64,000 bases of DNA from Paenisporosarcina macmurdoensis. GTDB taxonomy: Bacteria; Bacillota; Bacilli; Bacillales_A; Planococcaceae. Numbering within the stretch: position 1 is the first letter of the stretch; each line of letters begins with the position of its first letter. Position numbers and translations under genes: made by a program. Where the stretch lies: contig NZ_JBHSRI010000003.1 in NCBI RefSeq assembly GCF_042658845.1, positions 135,189 through 199,188 of the forward strand, written 5' to 3'. Positions 26,428 to 34,206 of this stretch are shown here, one piece after another. Below the pieces are notes generated by a model, which was not told the DNA's origin, did no database searches, and saw nothing but the letters and a program-made list of their open reading frames with translations.

Positions 26428-26963
26428 TATTTAAACACCCCTTCGTGTAATTCATCTTCGTGAATATGAGTATGAGCGGGTTCAATCTTGTCATCACCAT
26501 CTTGTCTAAGCATTAAATACAGTTCATATCTTGTAGAAAACCCTAAAATAAGTCCCTCTTTTGGTGTCACTTCAACAGTAACCATCTGATACCGTTTCGT
26601 TGTCTCTTCATCATCCGCAGAGTGGCCAATCGCTAAAATTTTAACGTTTTGCAATAGAAGTGTAGCGGAGTCATGCTGGGCTTCCTCTTTTTCTTCCGGT
26701 CCTTCCATGACTGCAATTACATCTACATATGAACCTGGGATTACGAATCCCGCTACCCCTTGAACGTCTGTGGTCGCTATAGTTATCGCACGTTTTCCTT
26801 CTGAAACTGGAATCATTTTAGGCACGATTTCTACTTCAGCTTTAGCTTCTTCTTTTTTCTCCTTGTGCTCTATTACTAACGGCTTTTCTTGTTGGATAGA
26901 CGGCTTTTGACTTTCTGTAACCTTTAAGAACAGCAGCACAGAAGCGAAGATTCCAAACACCAT
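26427..26963 (-). CDS. cpaB: Tad pilus CpaB/RcpC, SAF domain
   Basis: This extracytoplasmic pilus-assembly protein of the CpaB/RcpC family has an N-terminal membrane helix, an acidic/Glu-rich linker and a SAF domain followed by an RcpC-like part. From the first canonical ATG (26963) the helix is truncated to about 14 residues. Upstream in the same frame the sequence reads ...NTKKIWIIA before that Met. This would give a normal signal anchor if translation began at ATC 26993, which has AGGTGA four bases before it. No ATG, GTG or TTG exists in frame between the TadG stop and 26963. It is 178 residues as listed, 188 with the extension. It is part of the pilus operon. Confidence 0.8.
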   Translation of the reverse strand: MVFGIFASVLLFLKVTESQKPSIQQEKPLVIEHKEKKEEAKAEVEIVPKMIPVSEGKRAITIATTDVQGVAGFVIPGSYVDVIAVMEGPEEKEEAQHDSATLLLQNVKILAIGHSADDEETTKRYQMVTVEVTPKEGLILGFSTRYELYLMLRQDGDDKIEPAHTHIHEDELHEGVFK

Positions 26964-27020
26964 AGCAATTATCCAAATTTTCTTCGTATTGATAAATTCA
27001 CCTGCTCCATTTTTTAGTCT

Positions 27021-27953
27021 CTAATTTACAAGTTTTATTCCATAGATTCCGAAATGTTCACCAGGTCCGAATGTTCCTCCACTAACGAATTCAATAAATC
27101 GACCAATTACTGCTTTATCATTACCATTGGGCTCTACTTTTTCAACCCAAAATGCTGCGAATCCAATAATCTTCACACCTGATCTACCATGTGCATCGTC
27201 CCATGATTCAATTATAGGAACAGTGACGATTCGTCTACAGGTTTTATCAGCTGTTTGGTATGACGAACAGTTTAGATTTCCTTTATCCTTGATTATTCTA
27301 TCTTGAAATCCTTCTCTTACTTTGCCCCAATTCAAGCCGGGTTCGGTTTCTACACTATTGCCTACTTCAACAGGGGTATTAGCGCCGTTACTAATTCCAT
27401 CATGAAGGATATTTGCACCTCTCCCATCGATTGCTAGAAATCCAAAATTCCCTCTGATGTTTTCACCTGGTTTAGAATGCATCATATATTGTTCTCCAAA
27501 ACCCGCACTTTCTAGGACTTTACGTTCAAAAGCGACAGGAATAACCCCTTCTCCCTTGAGTAGTGTTTGGACTGTTTCTGCTCGAGCCGAGGCACTAATA
27601 TCTGTTTGATTAAAGCCCAATATTCTAGCAAATGTTAAATCTTTTGTAACGGACTTTTGTATTTCAATAAAATCGGTTCCAGCAGTTACTTCATTCTCGC
27701 TAACTATAAATCCATTCTTTTCTGCTAGTTTAATTGCTTCGTTCGTAGCATTAACTTTCGAAATCTTTAACTCTTGAGCACCACCTAGGACAGCAGCATC
27801 TAATGCCTTTTGAAGAAGGCTTTTTTCAAGATAGAGTCCACCTACATCCACAACCAAAGCTGTAAAACCAATTATCATGAACATACAAAAGGCAACCAAT
27901 AGCATAGCCACTCCACTTTGTTCTTTAAGGAGTGATAAATAGTTTTTCCTCAC
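27021..27953 (-). CDS. TadG-like pilus protein
   Basis: This is a pseudopilin-like membrane protein with the Tad/TadE-like N-terminal segment (EQSGVAMLLVAFCMFMIIGF, about 11-30) and a long extracytoplasmic domain to residue 310. Conserved Cys residues (NCSSY and TCRR, about 225-240) could form disulphides. It begins with GTG sharing a base with the stop of the TadE gene. It probably forms part of the pilus base outside the membrane. TadG proteins vary widely in length. Confidence 0.8.
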   Translation of the reverse strand: MRKNYLSLLKEQSGVAMLLVAFCMFMIIGFTALVVDVGGLYLEKSLLQKALDAAVLGGAQELKISKVNATNEAIKLAEKNGFIVSENEVTAGTDFIEIQKSVTKDLTFARILGFNQTDISASARAETVQTLLKGEGVIPVAFERKVLESAGFGEQYMMHSKPGENIRGNFGFLAIDGRGANILHDGISNGANTPVEVGNSVETEPGLNWGKVREGFQDRIIKDKGNLNCSSYQTADKTCRRIVTVPIIESWDDAHGRSGVKIIGFAAFWVEKVEPNGNDKAVIGRFIEFVSGGTFGPGEHFGIYGIKLVN

Positions 27954-28333
27954 TATTCCACCCTCATTACTGTTGTGTCTTCCAAATTGAAAGTTCCAAT
28001 AATTTGTCCAATAAATGGAGTTAAAAAATCAACTGTATAGGTCAATTCAATTGTCACTTCACTTCCGCTCACTCTGTTTACTTTACCTCCGGGTGTTATG
28101 GAAATTCCTAACTTATTTTTATCAAGACCACTTGTATCATCTATTATTTTCAATTTGATTTCAGAGTCTTCTGAACCAACTGAAGCTTCCCGAGCAGCTT
28201 CACGTCCAGCATGGTCGAGCGTTAGATATACATGAAAAACCCTACCAAAATCCGCAATACCAAATAGAAGCATCAAAATAATAGGTATAATTAACGCGGT
28301 TTCAACAAGCGATTGCCCTTTTTGTGATTTCAT
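27953..28333 (-). CDS. TadE-like pseudopilin
   Basis: This is a 126-residue pseudopilin with a short basic lead (KSQKGQSLVE), a Glu at +5-like position and a hydrophobic helix (TALIIPIILMLLFGIADFG, about 12-30), then a small extracytoplasmic domain. TadE proteins are processed by the prepilin peptidase and sit at the pilus base or tip. It overlaps the upstream peptidase gene by four bases and the downstream TadG by one, inside the pilus operon. Confidence 0.85.
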   Translation of the reverse strand: MKSQKGQSLVETALIIPIILMLLFGIADFGRVFHVYLTLDHAGREAAREASVGSEDSEIKLKIIDDTSGLDKNKLGISITPGGKVNRVSGSEVTIELTYTVDFLTPFIGQIIGTFNLEDTTVMRVE

Positions 28334-28839
28334 TGGAATGTCTCCATTAAAAATGTAAGTAGTGCGCCTAATGCTATTGGGATTGCGTATGGAATCGAAA
28401 AAGAACCATGCACATCATCTTTAATCACCAAATATCCTTTAGCACTTTTTATAAAAGCTACTGAGAACAACATACGTTTTAGTGTGAAAACAAGCTCTCT
28501 TCTTTTAAGAAGAATTAATAGCGCAATGAGACCACCAATGATTCCTGCATAAATACTTGTATAAAAAATGAAAAATGTCCCATTCCATGCTCCTATTGCC
28601 GCAAGTAACTTTACATCTCCCGCTCCGATTCCACCCATTAAAAACGGGATAATTAACATACCTAACCCGGCTAAAAAACCTTGCCCACTATATAAAAAGC
28701 CTTCTACACCAGACGTAAAGAAATGATAGATAAAGGCAGCGATTATCGATGGAAGCGTCACAATATTTAAGATTTTACGATCACGGAGATCGGTGATAAT
28801 AGAAATAACGAGAATAAGAATAATTACTAAATTTTGCAT
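28330..28839 (-). CDS. Type IV prepilin peptidase TadV/CpaA
   Basis: This is a membrane aspartyl protease that cleaves the Flp, TadE and TadG leaders. It has 169 residues and six likely membrane helices. The two conserved catalytic aspartates are seen in ITDLRDRKI (near 17-19) and GAGDVKLLAAIGAW (near 73-75). It is shorter than type IV prepilin peptidases of type II systems because it lacks the methylase domain, as in TadV/CpaA. It is preceded by a terminator that separates it from flp. Confidence 0.88.
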   Translation of the reverse strand: MQNLVIILILVISIITDLRDRKILNIVTLPSIIAAFIYHFFTSGVEGFLYSGQGFLAGLGMLIIPFLMGGIGAGDVKLLAAIGAWNGTFFIFYTSIYAGIIGGLIALLILLKRRELVFTLKRMLFSVAFIKSAKGYLVIKDDVHGSFSIPYAIPIALGALLTFLMETFQ

Positions 28840-28863
28840 AAGGTTTTTCTCCCTTACTTTATT

Positions 28864-28891
28864 AAAAAAGCCCCACGGTTACGTAGGGCTA
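28864..28891 (-). terminator. Terminator between flp and the rest of the pilus operon
   Basis: On the minus strand AGCCCTACG pairs with CGTGGGGCT, using a G-U pair, and is followed by six T. It lies after flp and before the peptidase gene. It would limit read-through and keep the major pilin in excess over the assembly machine. Confidence 0.75.
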
Positions 28892-28906
28892 CTTTAATAA
28901 AGTTAT

Positions 28907-29065
28907 TTATATTGCATCTCTAATTTTTGCGAATATCGTTACTAATTTTGGTCCTATAGCTGCTAAAACCGCGATAACTCCAATTGCAATTAATCCCACT
29001 AACAACCCATACTCCGTTAACGCTTGTCCGTCTTCTTCCTTGAAAAGCTTCTTTAATTGATTCAT
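28907..29065 (-). CDS. flp: Flp major pilin
   Basis: This is the major Flp/Fap prepilin, 52 residues. A charged leader (MNQLKKLFKEEDG) ends in the processing motif G-QALTEYG, where cleavage leaves Gln or Ala with the conserved Glu at +5 and Tyr at +6. A hydrophobic helix (about 20-37) drives filament assembly, and a short basic C-terminus follows. GGAGG is about eight bases before the ATG. The gene is first in the pilus operon and its own terminator follows. It is too short for simple ORF calling. Confidence 0.9.
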   Translation of the reverse strand: MNQLKKLFKEEDGQALTEYGLLVGLIAIGVIAVLAAIGPKLVTIFAKIRDAI

Positions 29066-29199
29066 CTTTAATTACCTCCAAGTGTTTGATTGTTCGGTTT
29101 AACGAACTTACATGAATATATTAAATTTGAACAACATCTAGTACTTAAGAATTAAATTTTTTCGTATAGTGGATTATATGAAATTGAGGAGTGATTACT

Positions 29200-29532
29200 T
29201 TGATATACAAAAGTAAAACAATAAACCTTACAGTGAGGATTAAACATGCAACTACTTTTTGGTCGAGATTTAGAGGTCTTCTATTTTACAAGAGTCCTAT
29301 AGTTGATGAAGGGCTCTTAATCACGTCATGCAACTCGATTCATATGTTTTTTATGAGATTCCCAATTGATGTGGTCTTTCTTAATCAAAATAATATAGTA
29401 GTGAAAGTAGTCCTAAACTTGAAACCATGGCGAATTGTTTCACCTGTCCACTCGGCTTATTCCACACTTGAGCTACCTAGCGGCACAATTAGTAAATGGA
29501 ATATTTGTGAGGGGGACACGATTGATATATAA
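29200..29532 (+). CDS. DUF192 family protein
   Basis: This is a 110-residue DUF192 protein of the TadG/pilus-associated kind. The family signature RGLLF...GLLITSCNSIHMFFMRFPIDVVFL occupies about 25-65 and the closing LELPSGT about 85-95. The TTG at 29200 is favoured because GAGGAGTG lies seven bases upstream; the GTG at 29191 would sit against the ribosome site. It is divergent from the pilus operon. DUF192 genes often neighbour Tad loci, but their function is unknown. Confidence 0.8.
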   Translation: MIYKSKTINLTVRIKHATTFWSRFRGLLFYKSPIVDEGLLITSCNSIHMFFMRFPIDVVFLNQNNIVVKVVLNLKPWRIVSPVHSAYSTLELPSGTISKWNICEGDTIDI

Positions 29533-29705
29533 GTTCTGACTATGGTTACTCTTTACTCACTATCTACACAAAAGGTTCAACAAATGTGTAGTATGGTTCT
29601 TTTCGAACCTATGGCACAAAATAGTGCCGTCTTGTTAAAGTAAAAGGTACTACGTATAATAATTTTCATCTAGAAAATACAACATAGAAATTGGAGAGAT
29701 TAGAA

Positions 29706-30200
29706 ATGACATATCCAAGAGCGTTTTCACACATAGGATTATCAGTCACAAATTTAGAAGAGGCCATAAAATTCTATAACGAAGTAATGGGATGGTATAT
29801 CGTAATGGAACCATCAGAAGTAGTTGAAGAAAGTGATACAGCAATTGGTCAAATGTGCATAGATGTATTTGGAGAAGGTTGGAAAACATTTAATATTGCT
29901 CACATGGTAACGTCAGATGGAATAGGAATAGAATTATTTGAGTTTAGAAATAGTCAAAAGCCAGAAAATAACTTTGAATATTGGAAGAGTGGCGTATTCC
30001 ACTTCAGTATTCAAGACCCTGATATTGAAGGAATGGTCAAGAAGATAGTTGCAGCTGGTGGAAAACAACGAATGCCTATCAGAGAATATTATCCTGGGGA
30101 AAAGCCATATAGAATGTGTTATGTAGAAGATCCGTTTGGCATAATATTTGAGGTATATAGCCACAGCTATGAAGTAACTTATTCAAAGGGAGCATACTAA
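29706..30200 (+). CDS. VOC superfamily (glyoxalase-like) protein
   Basis: This is a 164-residue vicinal-oxygen-chelate metalloenzyme or binding protein. The paired beta-alpha-beta units are readable: AFSHIGLSVTNLEEAIKFYN (start of unit one) and FHFSIQDPDIEGMV (unit two), ending in the DPFGIIFEVYSH metal-site motif. The His in SHIG, the Glu in IELFEF, the His in FHF and the Glu in IFEVYS are candidate metal ligands. The ATG at 29706 with GGAGAG upstream is used. Function could be isomerase, lyase or resistance. Confidence 0.8.
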   Translation: MTYPRAFSHIGLSVTNLEEAIKFYNEVMGWYIVMEPSEVVEESDTAIGQMCIDVFGEGWKTFNIAHMVTSDGIGIELFEFRNSQKPENNFEYWKSGVFHFSIQDPDIEGMVKKIVAAGGKQRMPIREYYPGEKPYRMCYVEDPFGIIFEVYSHSYEVTYSKGAY

Positions 30201-30223
30201 AGTAAAATCATTCTCCATTTACT

Positions 30224-30277
30224 AAAAAAAGAAGATGTAAGCTAAGTGATTATGTTACTTAGTTCACATCTTTTTCT
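30224..30277. terminator. Bidirectional terminator
   Basis: A long imperfect stem (AAAGAAGATGT...CTAAGT with ACTTAG...ACATCTTTTT) lies between the convergent VOC and DHFR-like genes. It is flanked by A-run and T-run. Confidence 0.75.
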
Positions 30278-30294
30278 TAAAACTTGATGTCTTT

Positions 30295-30828
30295 TCACTT
30301 TTTCACTTCGTAATGAAGTTCCACGAATTGATTGAAACGCCTCGTTCCTTTTAAAGAAAGTTCCAGTTGATAATCATCCTCTTTAAACAAGGAAATACCT
30401 GTTCCAATTAAGGTAGGTGCAACTGTAAGTATAAATTCGTCTACTAATTTCTCCTTTATAAAACCGTGTAATAATTCTCCCCCACCGACAATCCAGATAT
30501 TTTCCCCTTCTTCGTTCTTTAGCTTATTCATAAAACTAACTATATCTTCATTAACAAATTCCACATTTTTGTTTTCACCATTAACTGATCTTGAAAAGAC
30601 GAAACATTCTTTATTACTATATGGGAACGCCTCTGGTTCATGGTTCAGAATCCAATCGTATGTTTTTCTCCCCATTAAAATGGTATCCACAGTCTCATAA
30701 AACTCTGAATAGCCATTATCACCTTCACCTTCAACCTTAAACAGCCAATCTAATGATTCATTTTTTGTCGCAATATACCCATCTAAACTCGTAGCAATGA
30801 ACAATACTAATTTCCGTTGACTACTCAT
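30295..30828 (-). CDS. RibD/DHFR-like reductase
   Basis: This is a 177-residue protein of the dihydrofolate-reductase-like RibD C-terminal family (YwjB/YyaP type). KLVLFIATSLDGYIA (about 6-20) is the first beta-alpha motif. ILMGRKTYDW (about 49-58) and the glycine-rich IWIVGGGELLHGF (about 107-119) bind the NADPH cofactor. Real DHFR and antifolate roles are uncertain, since most members are unassigned. The start at 30828 has GGATGGGG upstream. It is downstream of a GNAT gene with a short gap, so probably co-transcribed. Confidence 0.8.
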   Translation of the reverse strand: MSSQRKLVLFIATSLDGYIATKNESLDWLFKVEGEGDNGYSEFYETVDTILMGRKTYDWILNHEPEAFPYSNKECFVFSRSVNGENKNVEFVNEDIVSFMNKLKNEEGENIWIVGGGELLHGFIKEKLVDEFILTVAPTLIGTGISLFKEDDYQLELSLKGTRRFNQFVELHYEVKK

Positions 30829-30841
30829 GAAATCCCCATCC

Positions 30842-31309
30842 TTATATGTTTTTCCCCATTGAAATAGCAGCCGTCTTGTAGCCAAGTTTTTTATAAAGAG
30901 AATAAGCATGTTGATTTTGACCAAAAACACTTAAACCAAGGGATGTTATTCCTGAACTTTTCACCATACCTTCTAATTCTAGAAGAACAGAACTGGCATA
31001 TCCCATCTTTCTGAACTCTTCATTAATATAGATATGATAGATATAGGCTCTATCAATATCCGGCTGAATACTATACCAAATCATCCCTACTTTTTCTTTC
31101 TGTTCAGTACAGTGAATATTGTATAAAAATTGACCATCTGAATTTTGCTTATTTGGAAGTAAATCATTCATCAAGTCTTTAGACTCTTCCATTGCTTTGT
31201 CTAAGGGAAGAACAAAATTCACAGAAAGATCTTGAGCATAGTCTGGTATAAAAAATTCTAGATAATTATCAAATTCCTCTTCATTCATTTTTTCAAATTT
31301 CAGCTTCAA
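30842..31309 (-). CDS. GNAT acetyltransferase
   Basis: This is a 155-residue N-acetyltransferase. The acetyl-CoA-binding motif A is IYINEEFRKMGYASSVLLEL (about 95-114; the R-x-x-G-x-A loop), and motif B is LGLSVFGQNQHAYSLYKKLG (about 125-144), including the N-x-x-A-x-x-L-Y helix. The TTG start at 31309 has AAGGAG at a normal spacing. Substrate unknown. It precedes the DHFR-like gene by 13 bases. Confidence 0.8.
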   Translation of the reverse strand: MKLKFEKMNEEEFDNYLEFFIPDYAQDLSVNFVLPLDKAMEESKDLMNDLLPNKQNSDGQFLYNIHCTEQKEKVGMIWYSIQPDIDRAYIYHIYINEEFRKMGYASSVLLELEGMVKSSGITSLGLSVFGQNQHAYSLYKKLGYKTAAISMGKNI

Positions 31310-31502
31310 CAAAAACACTCCTTTATCATTGCAATTTATATACGGCCGTAAAGTTTGAATCAATAATAAAGCAACATATAATTCCTCCTATTTAAAAGCC
31401 ATACTAAAATCAATGAGGATACTTTTATTTAGTATGGCTATTCTTAAAATATCCGTTTTAAAAATGATTTTATCATATTGATGTTTAGATTCAGTTCATA
31501 AA

Positions 31503-31802
31503 TTAGGACACATTAAGCAGATTCCAATATAAAGCAAAGTAACCTACCATAACAATTAGTGAAAATACTGTTCCCCATAGTGCATTTTCTCCTATGCTTT
31601 TTCTTCTTATCGCTGAAAACAGAAAAACTATTAGGTTAGGAGACGCTCCAATTGCTGAAAAAACTAATAAAAATTTAATTATTTCGATTTTAGGGGGACG
31701 ACCCGTTGCTGAACCAAAACCCATGACAGCACCGAAATACATCATAAAATGAAAGCCAACTAAAAGTATATTTATTAGCAAATACTTCTTAAACGTTTTC
31801 AA
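31503..31802 (-). CDS. Small membrane protein, tandem paralogue 1
   Basis: This is a 99-residue integral membrane protein with four predicted helices (about 6-28, 42-60, 72-95). It is nearly co-linear with the next gene. Shared blocks are TFKKYLL, GFGS, GASPNL, ENALW and FSLIVMVGYF. The shared GGGGGAC/GGAGGTGG-like ribosome region also matches. I recognise no family. Part of a two-copy cluster. Confidence 0.65.
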   Translation of the reverse strand: MKTFKKYLLINILLVGFHFMMYFGAVMGFGSATGRPPKIEIIKFLLVFSAIGASPNLIVFLFSAIRRKSIGENALWGTVFSLIVMVGYFALYWNLLNVS

Positions 31803-31884
31803 AAGTCCCCCTCCTTTTTCATTTCACTATGTTAGTAATTAGAGGGAAATACTTTTTACTATGTAAATTCTAACTACATAGGCT

Positions 31885-31913
31885 GTCCTGATTGTTTCAA
31901 AAACAATCACGAC
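31885..31913 (-). terminator. Hairpin overlapping the 3' end of a paralogue
   Basis: GTC-TGATTGTTT pairs with AAACAATCA-GAC around CAA, overlapping the stop codon of the upstream paralogue. It lacks a strong T run, so it may be an attenuator. Confidence 0.45.
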
Positions 31914-32206
31914 ATCCTGAGCAGCTCCCAAAATACTGTGAAATAACCTACCATAACAATCAATGAAAACACTAATGCCCATAGCGCATTTTCTACAATA
32001 TTCTTCTTTTTAAATAAGGAATATAGAAAGATAAAAAGGTTAGGAGAAGCTCCAGTAACAGACATCATAAGAATTGCTTGAAAAACCACAATTTGAGGCG
32101 GATTAGAGCTCACACTTCCAAAACCCATGGCTGCTGTGAAGTACATCAAAATATGAAAGCCAATTAAAAGGATATTACTTAGCAAATACTTCTTAAACGT
32201 TTCCAA
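31907..32206 (-). CDS. Small membrane protein, tandem paralogue 2
   Basis: This is a 99-residue membrane protein clearly homologous to its neighbour (roughly half the positions identical by eye). The helices are similarly placed. GGAGGTGG lies just before the ATG. The pair arose by tandem duplication, with the upstream copy changed more in the loops. A role in the membrane is all that can be said. Confidence 0.65.
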   Translation of the reverse strand: METFKKYLLSNILLIGFHILMYFTAAMGFGSVSSNPPQIVVFQAILMMSVTGASPNLFIFLYSLFKKKNIVENALWALVFSLIVMVGYFTVFWELLRMS

Positions 32207-32263
32207 AAATCCACCTCCTTTTTCATTTCACTTTGTTCTAGTATTGATAGGATAGATTTCTAG

Positions 32264-32383
32264 TTAAATAATGTCTTTTTCTCTATTTAGTCTTTCCACT
32301 TCGTTTTCCAAATAATTTAGACGTCTATTGATTCTATAAATAATCGGCAAATAGGCAATTACCACAAAGATTAACCATCCCAT
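32264..32383 (-). CDS. Tiny membrane protein, 39 residues
   Basis: The 39-residue frame starts MGWLIFVVIAYLPIIYRI, a single membrane helix, and continues as a charged amphipathic tail (RRLNYLENEVERLNREKD). AGGGAG is eight bases upstream of the ATG. It lies just upstream of the paralogous pair in the same direction. This is a small transmembrane/coiled-coil protein of unknown function. Confidence 0.55.
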   Translation of the reverse strand: MGWLIFVVIAYLPIIYRINRRLNYLENEVERLNREKDII

Positions 32384-32416
32384 GTTCTAAGCTCCCTTTT
32401 GATATCGATAAGTTAA

Positions 32417-33139
32417 TTAAACTTGATCTCCCTTACTTATAAATAGGTCTAGTACTTTTGAGTATATTTCTGGTTGATCAGAATGAATTAAGTGGCCTGC
32501 AAAGGGAATGATTGATACGTGCACATTCTCTTTCATTAACGGGTACACGATAGCTCCTTTTGTTTCGTCTTTATTTACTTCACCAACCATATATAGCACA
32601 GGGCACGCAATGCCATCCAAATCTTTTGTCTCTTCAAATGGATACCATTCTTCATTTCTCCCCATATAGAGGAACTGCTTCCAATCAGATTTATGTACAC
32701 GATCAAAGTATTTTACCGATTCTTCATGATGTAATAATTGAGTCTGACCTTCTACGTTTTCATTGTGTAATTCCAGCCAGTTATCTGGTTTCTCCGGTAA
32801 AACACCAGAAATGCATAAACTTTTTGCGTTTTGCGGGAACATTTTAGCAAAGTATAAGCCCACTAATGCACCCAAAGAACACCCAACAATATGTGCTGAT
32901 TCCACTTCTAAATGATTGAGAGTTTCAAGTAAATCTTTTGCAGAGTCCTCAAAGAAATTCGAAATATCATCTTCAATTGATTTACCATGTCCTCTTAAAT
33001 CCGGAAGAATAACTTTAAAATTATTTTTAAAATATTCTCTCTGATATGTAAAATCAAGTAAACCAGTTTGTAATCCCGTATGAAGGAATACAAGTGGTTC
33101 CCCATCCCCAAAAACTTCCGTATGTAATAACAAAGTCAT
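32417..33139 (-). CDS. Alpha/beta hydrolase
   Basis: This is a 240-residue alpha/beta hydrolase. The elements are the oxyanion HTGLQTG (about 20-26), PDLRGHGKS (46-54), the nucleophile VGCSLGA (Ser88) and GHLIHSDQPE with the catalytic His near 223. The start has a weak ribosome site. It is probably an esterase or peroxidase-like enzyme. Single gene. Confidence 0.78.
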   Translation of the reverse strand: MTLLLHTEVFGDGEPLVFLHTGLQTGLLDFTYQREYFKNNFKVILPDLRGHGKSIEDDISNFFEDSAKDLLETLNHLEVESAHIVGCSLGALVGLYFAKMFPQNAKSLCISGVLPEKPDNWLELHNENVEGQTQLLHHEESVKYFDRVHKSDWKQFLYMGRNEEWYPFEETKDLDGIACPVLYMVGEVNKDETKGAIVYPLMKENVHVSIIPFAGHLIHSDQPEIYSKVLDLFISKGDQV

Positions 33140-33484
33140 CCCACTTTTCTAAGTTGTTTTTTTATTAACTGTTAAATTAATTTAAGAGCGCCATATTCTT
33201 TGTCATAGTGGTTACCCATCTGAACTCATTACCATTGCCAATAGCATAAATAATGTCCACCCAATGACTATTATGAAGGTAGTCTTAATCAGTATCATTC
33301 TTAACCATCTTCACTTAGGTAAGAATGATAAGAAATGTGCTACGAAACTGAGGATTATACTTTATCTCCGTATCTTCAATAATTATTACATTCGCTAAAA
33401 ATGCTCATATCCCTTTAAATCCCAATTTCGTTTTATTCTTTCACACCTTTGTTACTCTAAAGATTTCCTGATATTAAACAAAAG
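33140..33484. other. Intergenic stretch with one possible tiny ORF
   Basis: About 345 bp. The only candidate is the minus-strand 33212-33298 frame (listed separately). No other promoter, RNA or gene is recognised. Confidence 0.3.
33212..33298 (-). CDS. Possible 28-residue membrane peptide
   Basis: The minus-strand frame has a single hydrophobic helix (ILIKTTFIIVIGWTLFMLL) after Met and a short polar tail. The ribosome site is weak (AAGTGAAGATGG-like). Small single-helix proteins are common in Bacillales, but the evidence is only the reading frame. Confidence 0.25.
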   Translation of the reverse strand: MILIKTTFIIVIGWTLFMLLAMVMSSDG

Positions 33485-33518
33485 AAAAGCAGCCGAATAT
33501 GTACTTTCGGCTGCTTTT
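33485..33518. terminator. Strong terminator after the GNAT pseudogene
   Basis: AAAAGCAGCCGAA pairs perfectly with TTCGGCTGCTTTT around an eight-base loop. It lies 26 bases past the stop of the minus-strand frame and works in both directions. Confidence 0.8.
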
Positions 33519-33543
33519 GAATTTAGTATTAAACTGAGATGGG

Positions 33544-34106
33544 CTAATTCTGATTAAATTCATCTTTCAGAACGCCCATTAAAATGGAGTCATAATATTG
33601 TCCATTATAAAAGAGTTCATCTCTGACTATTCCTTCTTGTTTAAATCCAAGCTTTTCATATGACTTCTTTCCTCTAGTATTGTAAGAAAAGACATTCAAT
33701 CCTATCCTATGTAAATTTAATATTTCAAATCCGAATTTTAGTAGCAATGACATCGCTTCAGTACCATAACCTTTGCCCCAAAATTCACGATTGAATATAG
33801 AGACTCGAACTACAGAGTTTCGATTTTTGTGATCAATATCCAACATGGCTATATCTCCAATAGGTTGATCATTTTCCTGCAAAAAATTATTATGTCTACC
33901 CTGCTACTATCTTCTGATATGTTTTCAAACCATTTTTGAACTCCTAATCGACTAAATACAACTTGTGTTCCTGTTAGTCTCCTAACCTCCTTGTCCCAAA
34001 GAGCTTTAGCATAGAACAAATCTAAGTCTTCATTTTCTATTGGTCTAAGATAAACTCTTTTACCCTCTAAGAATTTAATTGCTTCGTATTTTTCTGGAAC
34101 TTTCAT
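33544..34106 (-). pseudogene. GNAT acetyltransferase split by a frameshift
   Basis: The start (MKVPEKYE at 34106, with AAAGGTGATC upstream) encodes the GNAT N-terminus with RVYLRPIENEDLD. The frame runs out at RVDIIIF followed by an unrelated tail. The rest (QENDQPIGDIAMLDI to the end, with motif A FWGKGYGTEAMSLLLKF and the closing YEKLGFKQEG) continues in the next frame. A run of six T (minus strand TTTTTT at about 33883-33889) sits at the break. One more T restores the full RimJ/RimL-type protein (about 190 residues). It could be a true pseudogene, a slippage/phase switch or an assembly error. Confidence 0.75.
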
Positions 34107-34206
34107 GTTGATCACCTTTTTACCATTTATTTTCCACGATGTTTAGGAATAATTACATACTCCCTTAAAATAGTTCTTCAACTGCAACGTTCTGAAGTCA
34201 CTTCAT

